Source: Bolinopsis microptera | Lineage: Eukaryota; Ctenophora; Tentaculata; Lobata; Bolinopsidae | Reading direction: 5' to 3' | Length of the DNA: 64,000 nucleotides | Assembly (NCBI RefSeq): GCF_026151205.1 | Contig: NC_087072.1 | Location: 503,501 to 567,500 of the forward strand | Shown: positions 24,201 to 35,539 of the stretch, piece by piece | How the letters are laid out: each line of letters opens with the position of its first letter | How positions within the stretch are numbered: position 1 is the first letter of the stretch | Made by a program: the position numbers and the translations under genes | Notes under the pieces: model-generated | What the model was told of the DNA's origin: nothing | Seen by the model: only the letters and a program-made list of their open reading frames with translations | Database searches by the model: none

Positions 24201-24974
24201 CAGCGACACCTCCGGACGGTGGAACTGATAGGACCTTATTAACATTGTCATCAGGGACAACCACAGCGACACCTCCGAACGATGGAATTGATAGGACCTT
24301 ATTAACATTGTCATCAGGGACAACCTAAGCGACACCTCCGGACGGTGGAACTGATAGGACCTTATTAACATTGTCATCAGGGACAACCACAGCGACACCT
24401 CCGGACGGTGGAACTGATAGGACCTTATTAACATTGTCATCAGGGACAACCTAAGCGACACCTCCGGACGGTGGAACTGATAGGACCTTATTAACATTGT
24501 CATCAGGGACAACCACAGCGACACCTCCGGACGGTGGAACTGATAGGACCTTATTAACATTGTCATCAGGGACAACCACAGCGACACCTCCGGACGGTGG
24601 AACTGATAGGACCTTGTTAACATTGTCATCAGGGACAACCACAGCGACACCTCCGGACGATGGAACTGATAGGACCTTATTAACATTGTCATCAGGGACA
24701 ACCACAGCGACACCTCCGGACGGTGGAACTGATAGGACCTTATTAACATTGTCATCAGGGACAACCACAGCGACACCTCCGGACGATGGAACTGATAGGA
24801 CCTTATTAACATTGTCATCAGGGACAACCACAGCGACACCTCCGGACGATGGAACTGATAGGACCTTATTAACATTGTCATCAGGGACAACCACAGCGAC
24901 ACCTCCGGACGATGGAACTGATAGGACCTTATTAACATTGTCATCAGGGACAACCACAGCGACACCTCCGGACG
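21154..24974. repeat. 63-bp minisatellite, about 60 copies, derived from the receptor C-terminal codons and stop
   Basis: The first unit starts inside the last coding exon (21154) and includes the codons for INVIRDNHSDTSGRWN-like residues and the TGA at 21202-21204. Every following unit repeats that piece with an added TAGGACCTTATT segment. Core: CCACAGCGACACCTCCGG. As 63 is divisible by three, the frames not used by the receptor stay open on both strands for up to 937 codons; these are artefacts. Variant positions show a six-unit (378-bp) duplication: CCTAAGCGAC at 23946 and 24324, GAACGATGGAATTG at 23898 and 24276. Confidence 0.95.
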
Positions 24975-25801
24975 TTATTAACTTCCGGGTTGACTGAGCT
25001 GCCCTGAAAGTGAATTCATATGTAGAAGTGTAAATTCTACACTAGATTTGATAAAATTTAGGATTGCCTAATATCTTTCCGACGATCGAACGATCTGTTC
25101 AATATTCTGCATTGCTTATTTTCGGAAGTTATGTGACCATAAAGTATTTTTGCCGGATTTATTATATTTCCAGTATTACCTTTATTTTTGTCGGGTTTGT
25201 TCAATATTACGCCAAACGTAGTATTTCGGCTGCTGTAAAATGTTGCTGTTTTATGTGTGTAAATAAGCGGTTACACTACTAGTTACCAATAAGCGGTCTT
25301 TGTGTAAACGTATAATATGTTTATTGTACATGAAAATAAATTTGTTGGTATTAAATTTGCATTTAACTTGAGTGACAAAATGCATACATTGTAGTATTTT
25401 TAATCGATTATAACTAAATTTAGAAAACAATGAGAAAATATTCCAACACATATCATAATGTTATGGTAGATAACACACACGTAACCATGGTAACAATGAG
25501 CTTTATTCCCAAGGCTAAATGATAATCTTTAAATATTTTTGACTTATTGTCAATTGAACAGATTCTGATGGAAAAGGTGCGAAATAATAAGCCAATAAGC
25601 CCAATATTCATCCACTGATCAAAGACAGTGCACGTATTTCGAGGATTCTGGTTACTTTGGTAAGAAGCCCACTTCTCCAGGACGAAGTGGTCAGAACCAC
25701 AGACAGAGAATAGAGATGTCTGCTCCGTGCGAACGAATTGAGGGTGTCCTTCCGTCCCATATTCCACGTTTTCGAAATTTACGCTATAAGTTCGGGGGAA
25801 A
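24975..25801. other. no gene seen; one 9-bp flank-motif-flank locus
   Basis: AATAAGCGG at 25262-25270 and 25288-25296 brackets TTACACTACTAGTTACC. A GTAACCATGGTAAC palindrome lies near 25483. The 104-codon minus frame at 25453-25767 has fairly balanced composition in 25600-25767 but no recognisable domain. Confidence 0.45.
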
Positions 25802-26185
25802 TGACTACAGCTGAGTACTGACTACAGCTGAGTACTGACTACAGCTGAGTACTGACTACAGCTGAGTACTGACTACAGCTGAGTACTGACTACAGCTGAG
25901 TACTGACTACAGCTGAGTACTGACTACAGCTGAGTACTGACTACAGCTGAGTACTGACTACAGCTGAGTACTGACTACAGCTGAGTACTGACTACAGCTG
26001 AGTACTGACTACAGCTGAGTACTGACTACAGCTGAGTACTGACTACAGCTGAGTACTGACTACAGCTGAGTACTGACTACAGCTGAGTACTGACTACAGC
26101 TGAGTACTGACTACAGCTGAGTACTGACTACAGCTGAGTACTGACTACAGCTGAGTACTGACTACAGCTGAGTACTGACTACAGC
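25802..26185. repeat. 17-bp minisatellite with GACTACAGCTGAGTACT unit
   Basis: About 22 nearly perfect units occur, each with a CAGCTG palindrome. High homogeneity suggests recent expansion. Confidence 0.95.
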
Positions 26186-26319
26186 TGCTGGCTGAGTACT
26201 GACTACAGGTGCTGACTGTTGCGTTAACACAGATCAGTCCTAACTTCCTAAATGAGAGCTAGAGTACAGATCACTATCGTGTTTTCAAGACACAGGTTTT
26301 AAAACAGCTGTTGCATTTA

Positions 26320-26590
26320 CTACCATCGTATAAGATAACGAGTGACTACACTGTGTTCTACCATCGTATAAGATAACGAGTGACTACACTGTGTTCTACC
26401 ATCGTATAAAATAACGAGTGACTACACTGTGTTCTACCATCGTATAAGATAACGAGTGACTACACTGTGTTCTACCATCGTATAATACAACGAGTGACTA
26501 CACTGTGTTCTACCATCGTATAAGATAACGAGTGACTACACTGTGTTCTACCAACGTATAAGATAACGAGTGACTACACTGTGTTCTATC
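26320..26590. repeat. 38-bp minisatellite, seven copies
   Basis: Units contain ACCATCGTATAAGATAACG followed by AGTGACTACACTGTGTTCT, with few differences among copies. Confidence 0.95.
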
Positions 26591-27315
26591 ATCAGCAATT
26601 TATAAAGGTAAATTTCCGTGTGAAACCGAAGTGCTTTGAATATGACGTGATAATTAATATTTGTTTGTTGAGTGAGCTAACTACTAAGGAACAGCAGAGT
26701 TGTCATAATTAATTAATGGTTACCATGGTTACGAGTATACACTATAGTCACTAAACATTGTATATAACATAGGTTAAATTACAATCAATATCATACACGA
26801 TAGTTAATGTATATTTATTTCATGAGTTCTAGTGTTTGTCTTCTCGTAGGATTCAATATGTTTTAATGTTTGTTTTAATATATTATGGCGCTTTTTATAC
26901 AAATATAAATTCACACTCATTTCTGCTGCCCCAGAACCAGTATACATTTGTTATTTGGGATGACTGGTACACTAAATACCTCACAAGCTCCGTCTAAATC
27001 ATACGCTCTGCAAACACCCGTCTTTTGTTTGCTAATCTTATTGTTTCTTCTCTTTTGTTTAGGATTGACTTTGTTCTCTTTTTTTTTGGCTTAGATTTTT
27101 CTGTTTCTTTTAAAAATCTCCTCAAAGAAATCTTAATCAAAAACGATTTACAAATATTTTGTACAGTTTATGATCGATCCAACTATAAAACATGCTAGCA
27201 CATATTGGTGCCAAAAACTTATCAGCCAATTCATGCTTTGATTCAAATATAAATAATAATCAACTGTTGAGTCAGTTATAAACTACTAGTTACCAAGACA
27301 CCCAGGAACCAGGGC
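26591..27315. other. 5' region of receptor A, nothing definite
   Basis: AT-rich sequence. A TATA-like AAATATAAATAA lies near 27246, about 70 bp before the start codon, but no promoter can be proved. Confidence 0.3.
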
Positions 27316-30300
27316 ATGGCCCCCAAAGATAACGAGTACAGTAACAGAACTATTTACGGAGTTGAAAATGCTGCTCTTCGATATACCTGGGCAGGATTTC
27401 TCTTCTTCATCTTCGTCTCGTCTTTCATAGGAGACACAATCATCCTACTAGCCTCCATAAAATACAGAGCCATCAAACTTCATAAAATCATCATCGTCAT
27501 CATCCAGCACATAGCAGTATGTGATCTGATGGTTTCTGTTGCGGACGTTCTCCCGAACTTGGCCTCCCTGCTAGCTAACAAGCAAGTGTTTGGAGACTTC
27601 CTCTGCTCCATCTCACCTTACCCGCGGTTCTACTTAACCGTAGCTAGCGTGCTCCTCATCTGCACCATGACAACCAGTAAACTCTTCACCTTGCGGCACC
27701 CCATCAGATCTAGAGTTATCTCTCTTAAACAAGTACACCTGCTCTGCCTGGTGTGCTGGGTAGTCTCCTTCATTGTACCCGTCATCTTCATCTGTATAGA
27801 CTGGCACGATGTGTACTTCTCATTCCGTATCTACCAGTGTAGCTATGGTTACTCAGCGGACATCTACCGCAAACTGAAACCTATCCTGGTAGCCTTGTTC
27901 ATATTCCTTCCTACTTGTGTGGTAGTAACTGCAACCGTTCTAGTGCTGATCATAGCTAAACGAGTGGCTAGTCGTAACCGAGGCAGTCTGAAATGGCAGG
28001 GGATCACTACAACAGTACTCACCGCCACTATCTACTGTGTCTCTGTGCTCCCTGTGTTCCTCTACGCTGCTGGAGAGGGTAAAGTGGGAGGTGATAAGAG
28101 CACTAGTTTCTTCCACACCTACTTCTACAGGTTACCATAGTTACATTACTAGTTACCCTAGTTACACTACTAGTTACCATAGTTACACTACTAGTTACCA
28201 TATACATAGTTACACTACTAGTTACCATAGTTACACTACTAGTTACCATAGTTACACTACTAGTTACCATAGTTACACTACTAGTTACCATAGTTACACT
28301 ACTAGTTACCATAGTTACACTACTACACAGTGTGCCCAGAGGCTGCAAAAAGTATTTAGGGTGATATTTGCTTTCCAGATAAGTTTAGCCTGATCTGATC
28401 AGAAATAATCTGAATTTTCTAACAAAAAAAGAATTAAGGGGCTATCATTTTTGGTTCTTGAGATATCTTGAATCATATACACCAAATTGGTATGAAATTT
28501 ATGAATAAAATTCAATAGGATAAGAATTAATGGATGAATTGGTCGCATATAAACTAGAATAATAATCTCTAAACATGTCTAAAACCATAAACATTGTTTT
28601 TCATCATTATTATATGGAGTTAGGGGCCAGATCCAATAAAAATTGGGTTAAAAATACGAAATTTCGATTTTTGCAGGCAAAATTCGATGTTTTCATCATT
28701 TTTGAAGGACAAAATTTCGTTCCCATGGTACCAAAGTGCAGAATCAACTTCCAGATCCCAGTTTTGGGAACTATTAACTAAGTTATTTGTTATGCCTGAT
28801 ACCTTACATTGACAGAAAAAACATAATGGGGAACCCGAATTTGTCATCTGACACCTTCCCATGGCCATAAGTACCCCCAGCCTCCCTCAAAAAATTTGAC
28901 TGCCAAAATATGGGGATATCACTATTTTACCCTTAACTAATCATGGGGGCAGTTTAAGAGTCTCCACATGTTTTTTAAAGTAACCTTTAGGTATGGTTAT
29001 GCCTAAGAATGACTATTTGGGAACTATTTTCAGCTACTGCCCTAAAATTTTGGTAATTTTATTGAAATTAGGGTCCTTTAAAGTTAAAAAAGGGCTAAAT
29101 CTACCATTTTTAGACCTTAAATTGCAAAAATAATGATTTCTGAACTGTTTGAGAGAATAAAGATTGCTTTTTAAGTGTTTTTGGTCATTGTAAGGTCCGG
29201 AAACACTTGTTGAGGTGATTTAAAGGCTTTAAAAAAGAAAATATCAGCAATTTGGGGCTAAATTACCTTATTTTGTAAGCGCGTAACTCAATTTAGCTCA
29301 AAATAACATTGTTTTTGTCCACGAAAATTCGAATTTTGATTAAAAGCCATGTATGGAGGTATCAAATGAAAGCTCTTGATAACCTCTTTCCATTTAAAAC
29401 ACAAAGAAGTAGTTTATAATTGATATAAGTGATAAAATGGTCTAAAAATGGAATCAAAAAGTCCTAAAATTCACAAAATTTCTGTCTAATCTTAAACCTT
29501 TGATGGCCCATAAAAAAATCATGCCACAATATCACACTGTAAATTTTTCTGGGATTACTCTAAATGTCCTATACTTACAGATAGCGTAAATTATGGATGC
29601 TCATCAAAGTGAATTTGTCACTTATTTTTGTAATTTGTTCAAAAATATGGCAAAAAACGGCAAAAAAATGTAATTTTACACCAAAAATCAGGTTAAATCA
29701 ATATATGAGGTCAAAAATCCTTCTAATCATCTTGAAAACCCCTTTAAACGATTTCTCATGCAATTTTAGGTTGGATAGGGTAGTTTTAAATTGAAAATAA
29801 GCTGGTTGAAGAAAAATACTGACTTTTTGCAGAAAATCGGGCTCGCGGGCACACTGTGTACTAGTTACCATAGTTACACTACTAGTTACCAAAGTTACAC
29901 TACTAGTTACCATAGTTACACTACTAGTTACCATAGTTACACTACTAGTTACCATAGTTACACTACTAGTTACCATAGTTACACTACTAGTTACCATAGT
30001 TACACTACTAGTTACCATAGTTACACTACTAGTTACCATAGTTACACTACTAGTTACCATAGTTACACTACTAGTTACCATAGTTACACTACTAGTTACC
30101 ATAGTTACACTACTATTTTCTTCCACACCTACTTCTACAGGATAGCTAACCTCTTCCTCTCCCTCAACACGATCAGCAACTTCTACATTTACAGTCTCAC
30201 GGTGGAGAGCTTCAGACGGTTTGTGCGCTCACCCAGTCATTACAAACACTCTGTAAACTCTGCTGATATTATCAGACATGGTGAGACGTTAGGTTAATTT

Positions 30301-30517
30301 TACTTCTACAATATATATATACAGTATAATAGCTGACCGTGTCATTAGGAAATGATCAGGGTCAGCTGTGATATTACATTTTAATTCAATCTGTAAAGAT
30401 GAATAATACAATGAATTGTATTGAATAATACAATGAATACTACATTCATCAGTATATACATATCTTGAATACTCGATACATTTACCAGGAGAAAGTAAGG
30501 ATGAGACACGAACATAA
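27316..30517 (+). CDS. receptor A: rhodopsin-like orphan GPCR with a recently gained intron
   Basis: Predicted seven-helix membrane receptor of about 327 residues. Exons: 27316-28130, 30141-30280, 30489-30517. The N-terminus carries an N-glycosylation sequon (NRT). Landmarks are GDTIILLASIKYR at TM1/ICL1, AVCDLMVS in TM2, Cys in FLCSISPY, TSKL where DRY normally stands, YQCSY in ECL2, GSLKWQGIT before TM6 and SNFYIYS in place of NPxxY. The first intron falls at FYR/IAN and is bounded by two copies of the exon end. Receptors B, C and D are continuous there. The last intron (phase 1, after RHG) leads to a tail ending KDETRT, matching tail exons of the paralogues. If it is not spliced, the frame would stop at 30297. 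Ligand and coupling are unknown. Confidence 0.85.
28102..28325. repeat. 5' part of receptor A intron: exon-end copy plus GTTACCATAGTTAC array
   Basis: The exon end (28102-28130, containing TTCTTCCACACCTACTTC) is followed by about nine units of GTTACCATAGTTACACTAC plus TA. The array is interrupted by a TA-flanked insertion at 28326. Confidence 0.9.
28326..29859. mobile_element. non-autonomous TIR element (about 1.5 kb) nested in the intron array
   Basis: The segment begins CACAGTGTGCCC and ends GGGCACACTGTG, a perfect 12-bp terminal inverted repeat. TGCAAAAAGT also recurs inverted some 10-15 bp further in. Both ends are bordered by TA, fitting a TA target duplication of the Tc1/mariner type. 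No transposase frame is present. It interrupts the GTTACCATAGTTAC array, which resumes at 29862, so it arrived after the array existed. Confidence 0.7.
29860..30140. repeat. 3' part of receptor A intron: GTTACCATAGTTAC array plus exon-end copy
   Basis: About 12 units lead to ACTATTTTCTTCCACACC... at 30112-30140, a 29-bp copy of the exon end (28 of 29 identical to 28102-28130). It provides the pyrimidine tract and the CTACAG acceptor. Confidence 0.9.
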
Positions 30518-30778
30518 GAACTGTTAACAAATACCGGTGACATTGTAAGCTTGACGTGATGAGCGGAGTAACTGAAGAGGACATGCTGGACACTAATTAA
30601 TACTAATTTATAGATTATTCAGTTCTGACATTAATGGTAGTAGTAGTAGCAGTAGTTCTGACATTAATGGTAGTCGTGGTAGTAGTAGTTCTGACATTAA
30701 TGGTCGTTGCATTCCCCTGTTCAGTTGAATGATAAGTGATGAAGATGAGCTGAATAAATTGTAATACCCATGGCTCGC
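30518..30778. other. no gene seen; small TAGTAG repeats
   Basis: TTCTGACATTAATGGTAGT is repeated three times at about 30623-30705. No gene is supported. Confidence 0.5.
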
Positions 30779-32162
30779 CGATTTAGTAAGGGGAAAAGTG
30801 GTCGATTTAAGGGTTCCGTTGGATTTGAATGTTCACAAGGATTTCTCAACGGAATATGGTAGTTAGGACCCCTACGAACATAATTAGACTTGTTGCCAAT
30901 TTTGTATCTCAACAGAAACACCACTTTTACCACTTTTTACCACCTTTGTACCACTTTTCTGGTTTGCCAAATATCTTTAGTTGTGAACGTCGTAGAAGGC
31001 TGAAAATTAACCTAGAATGTTTATCTTATCAAGGAGTAAAACTTTTGTATCAAAAATTTTTACATCGGACAATCAGCTAATTGGATAATTACCAATTAGT
31101 TAATCACCAAAAAAAGTGAAAATTTTTTATTGGCTTAAAATGATTTAAATCGTTTGAAACACGGAGAAATGTAGTTTTTAGAAAAACTTCAAAATTTTTT
31201 CACTTAAAATTTTTTTTTCGAGACTTGAAAAAAAAGTTTGAAAATTTGAAAATATTTTTTTCCGCCAAAAGTGATCGAATTGCATGAAACGTGGATAAAA
31301 ATGCCTTGCAGAAAAACTTCGAAGATTTTTAGATTGGGGAATACTAAAATCATCAATATTTGAAGTTGGAGTTCAGTAAATCTCGACATATTTTAGTAAT
31401 TAGGAATAGCTTAGCGGAAAGGGCTGGACCTGAAAAAGGTTAACCACACAATATTAGAGTTTCATAACTAATTACAATACAGCTTTATCAAATTCCACAT
31501 AAAGAAACAGCACAAAAGGACCATTTAAGATCGAACCGATTTTACCTGCTGTACTATCATTTTATTGATTTCAATGATCAAAACCTCTGTCAATCTTGCC
31601 AATCTATACCGGGTATCTGAATGTACCGGACCTCTTATTTACCTCTATAATTAGACCCAGTTGTGCAAGAAATGCGATTTCTCACAGGGGTTTCTTTAAA
31701 CTGTGCACTTTTTATCACTCTCGCAACTCGCAAGAGGCCTGGTATTATAGGGGGGGTATAGGAAGCGAGTGTAAATATACCTTCCATCATCCATTGTGGC
31801 TTTTTTGTATTGTGAATGCGCATGCCGCTTCGTTTGCTATGCCATATACCTCGAATAACCCCCATATGTCATTGCCAGGGTCGGGATAGAGCTGGAGATA
31901 GCATTGAAAAGTTGCTAGAAATAGCTAGATTTAGAGTAAACTGGTGGTAGCTGGGTGGTGCTAGCATGGATGTAGCAGAACGTAGCTACACGGGGTTTCA
32001 TTGGAGTTGGTTATTTTAATGGCCAATGAGTGCCGGAACTAAAGTTACTTAAGATTGCAGTTTAGGGGCAGTGTAAACCACGGTGTAGTCAGGGACACAG
32101 AGCTACAGTGCAGGAGTACTGCAATAGAACAGTGCAAGTGATACAGTCTGCAACAGTAAAAC
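30779..32162 (+). repeat. left arm of a 1.4-kb inverted repeat
   Basis: The arm is nearly identical to the reverse complement of 32751-34136. Differences include a short G tract here (about 31750) against a 20-base C tract in the partner, plus scattered substitutions. Internal unknown frames (30829-31080, 31596-31889) appear in both arms without recognisable domains. A diverged third copy lies at 34980-35400. The arms probably belong to a dispersed foldback-type element. Confidence 0.9.
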
Positions 32163-32750
32163 GCCGACGAAGCTAGACTTAGAGTGAACTGATGGAAGCT
32201 GGGTGGTGCTAAAATGGAGGTAGCAGAACGTACTACATGATGAAAACAGGAAAACTAAGGCTGGTTGAGACCTAAAAAGATGTGAATCTGTCCTGATAGA
32301 TCCAGTGAAGAGCGAGTAGCGAAGAGTTTGATCACTAACCTAAAGCTCTAAACAAGAAGAGGGCTAAAGAGACTCACTTTGATCAATAAATCCGGTACGG
32401 CAAGGTCTGTAGCCTTGATAAGAAGATACCATGAAGTAATTCATGCAGAAAAGTCGATTTATATAAAGGGTTTCGTTGGATCTAAAAAGGGTGGGTCAGT
32501 CTCTCTGTTTTCATAAGATTCTGATGAAACGCTGTTAAGCTCAGGACGGTGATCTTAATAGGTCGGATAGCTGTATCTGGTTGCTTCCAGCCCACCCTTG
32601 TCGCTTGAAAATAAGTTCTCACCCCACCTCTTCCAAAAATACAGTTACCAGAGCAGGAAACTCTTCTTCCTCCTCTTCTTTCAACACAAACACAATCAGG
32701 TTCCAGCTACTCTCCTCCTCTGCAGCCACAATCTTATCTCCTTCTTCGGA
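32163..32750. other. spacer (588 bp) of the inverted repeat
   Basis: The first part (32167-32237) is a diverged direct copy of 31920-31990 in the left arm (AGCTGGGTGGTGCTA, GTAGCAGAACGTA). The remainder has no recognised gene. The 95-codon serine-rich frame at 32581 is not supported. Confidence 0.6.
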
Positions 32751-34136
32751 GTTTTACTGTTGCAGACTGTATCACTTGCACTGTTCTTTTGCAGTACTCC
32801 TGCACTGTAGCTCTGTGTCCCTGACTACACCGTGGTTTACACTGCCCCTAAACTGCAATCTTAAGTAACTTTAGTTCCGGCACTCTTTGGCCATTAAAAT
32901 AACCAACTCCAATGAAACCCCGTGTAGCTACGTTCTGCTACATCCATGCTAGCACCACCCAGCTACCACCAGTTTACTCTAAATCTAGCTATTTCTAGCA
33001 ACTTTTCAATGCTATCTCCAGCTCTATCCCGACCCTGGCAATGACATATGGGGGTTATTCGAGGTATATGGCATAGCAAACGAAGCGGCATGCGCATTCA
33101 CAATACAAAAAAGCCACAATGGATGATGGAAGGTATATTTACACTCGCTTCCTATACCCCCCCCCCCCCCCCCCCCCCTATAATACCAGGCCTCTTGCGA
33201 GTTGCGAGAGTGACAAAAAGTGCACAGTTTAAAGAAACCCCTGTGAGAAATCGCATTTCTTGCACAACTGGGTCTAATTATAGAGGTAAATAAGAGGTCC
33301 GGTACATTCAGATACCCGGTATAGATTGGCAAGATTGACAGAGGTTTTGATCATTGAAATCAATAAAATGATAGTACAGCAGGTAAAATCGGTTCGATCT
33401 TAAATGGTCCTTTTGTGCTGTTTCTTTATGTGGAATTTGATAAAGCTGTATTGTAATTAGTTATGAAACTCTAATATTGTGTGGTTAACCTTTTTCAGGT
33501 CCAGCCCTTTCCGCTAAGCTATTCCTAATTACTAAAATATGTCGAGATTTACTGAACTCCAACTTCAAATATTGATGATTTTAGTATTCCCCAATCTAAA
33601 AATCTTCGAAGTTTTTCTGCAAAGCATTTTTATCCACGTTTCATGCAATTCGATCACTTTTGGCGGAAAAAAATATTTTCAAATTTTCAAACTTTTTTTT
33701 CAAGTCTCGAAAAAAAATTTTAAGTGAAAAAATTTTGAAGTTTTTCTAAAAACTACATTTCTCCGTGTTTCAAACGATTTAAATCATTTTAAGCCAATAA
33801 AAAATTTTCACTTTTTTTGGTGATTAACTAATTGGTAATTATCCAATTAGCTGATTGTCCGATGTAAAAATTTTTGATACAAAAGTTTTACTCCTTGATA
33901 AGATAAACATTCTAGGTTAATTTGCAGCCTTCTATGATGTTCACAACTAAAGATATTTGGCAAACCAGAAAGGTGGTACAAAGGTGGTAAAAAGTGGTAA
34001 AAGTGGTGTTTCCGTTGAGACACAAAATTGGCAACAAGTCTAATTATGTTCGTAGGGGTCCTAACTACCATATTCCGTTGAGAAATCCTTGTGAACATTC
34101 GAATCCAACGGAATGCCACTTTTCCCCTTACTAATT
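32751..34136 (-). repeat. right arm of the 1.4-kb inverted repeat
   Basis: Reverse-complement partner of 30779-32162. A C homopolymer lies at about 33157-33178. The arm ends near CCCCTTACTAAT at 34136. Confidence 0.9.
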
Positions 34137-34979
34137 GACGCGATTCCACCAATTTAATGCTTCAAAAAGTTGTCACCTTTTTTACCTTATTTACTCTGTG
34201 TATTATGATAATGCTAAATATCTGTTAAATTAGCCTGTAATACGGCTACACTAATTGCTTACATCCTTCTTTCTATCCGGGAGAGAGTGCACTAACAGCT
34301 GCTGAGAGAATGCTACGTGTGTGTTACCATGGTTACTCATTATTTGTTAAGTAAATCATTAATAGTTATCCGGACACTGCTTAGCTTTTGATTATAATAC
34401 TCCAGCGATCTGCCTTATCCATCTAGACAAGTAGTAAAGTAAAGCGGTCTCAAGTAATGTGGTCTGGTAGAGAGCGGTCTCAGATCTTTAGTAGAGGTGT
34501 AACCATGGTAACACACACGTAACCATGGTAACATCTTTACACACGTGTATCTTAATGAGAAATATAATAGACAGCTGAGTCATTCTGCAGTCGTCCTGTA
34601 CTCCAGCTATCCTAATGTATCGATCGGTATTTCTGCTTTAAACAGTGTTCTTTTATAACTAAATCTGGCTTTACTATCTATATTATATTTTAAACTTGAC
34701 GAAATTCCCCCGGCAACGGGGAATTTCGTCAAATGAACCGGGACGCAAATGAAACCTCGCCATTTTTAGCAGGGTTGTAAAAAAAGGGTAGGAATAGGAG
34801 ATAGCATTCTTAGAATTTTGATTAAGGCTTCAGATTTTCTATAATTAACGTCGGAAGTGAGGTAAAATAAACGTTAGAATAATGGCGTAATTTCATCAAA
34901 GGTTACCTGCGTCGTTGCTTGGCAACAGCAAGAGATTGCACGTTCGCGAGAAAGAACAAGTCATAACTAGCTCACAACA
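34137..34979. other. no gene seen; tandem GTAACCATGGTAAC palindromes
   Basis: Two perfect palindromes GTAACCATGGTAAC... lie at about 34499-34512 and 34520-34533, separated by ACACAC. Otherwise unassigned. Confidence 0.5.
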
Positions 34980-35400
34980 GTGATCAAATTGCATGAAACG
35001 TGGAGAAAAATGTTTTTTTTTTAATCTGTGAATTTTTCGTTTCAAGAATACTAAAATCACAAATATTTGTAGTAGGAGTTCAGTAAATCTCGGCAGATTT
35101 TAGTAAACAGGAATTACTAAGTGGAAAGGTCTGAAACTGAAAAACGTTTGCTACACGTTGTACACCTCTCTCGTGCACGCGAAAAGGGTATACAACGTGT
35201 GTCAAAAAACGTTAACCACACGATATTAGAGTTTCATAATTAATTACAGTACAGCCTTATCGATTTTCACAGAAACTGCACCAAAGGCACATTCGAGATC
35301 GAACCGATAGCTTGCTGTACAATAATTTTATTGATTTCAATGATGAATCAGTGGGGTTAAGATAATCACATTTGTTATAAATAAAACCTCTCTGTACCGT
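34980..35400 (+). repeat. diverged third copy of the inverted-repeat family
   Basis: TGATCAAATTGCATGAAACG and the later block from GTTAACCACACGATATTAG to TTTTATTGATTTCAATGAT match 31270-31580 in the same orientation with many substitutions and indels. Confidence 0.75.
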
Positions 35401-35539
35401 TAATCGTGCTGATCAGAATCTAAACTGGCCTGCCTGGATTACCAGACGTCACCTACCGATTCAAATATGGCTACAGGGTGGAAATCGGTAAGGGTGGAAA
35501 AATGTTCAGTTTACATTACAATAACATTAAAATTAAAAA

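Noticed and set aside
20922-24965. Very long minus-strand open frames (818, 937 and 528 codons) and plus frames of 507 and 426 codons
   Set aside because: They are the non-receptor frames of the 63-bp array. The unit length is a multiple of three and lacks stops in those frames; there is no start context, splice logic or known domain.
25453-25767. 104-codon minus frame as a gene
   Set aside because: No recognisable domain and no clear splice or start context. The last third is simple flank with a GTAACCATGGTAAC motif. It could be an exon, but evidence is insufficient.
26320-26590. 38-bp repeats considered as CRISPR-like
   Set aside because: Head-to-tail identical units without spacers; a plain minisatellite.
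28037-28393. 118-codon and other Tyr/Thr/Ser-rich frames (also 29791-30126)
   Set aside because: Read-through of the intronic GTTACCATAGTTAC array. The receptor paralogues show that the coding sequence is spliced across it.
32581-32868. 95-codon and 70-codon frames in the inverted-repeat spacer
   Set aside because: Serine/leucine low-complexity frames overlapping each other in different phases and running into the repeat arm.
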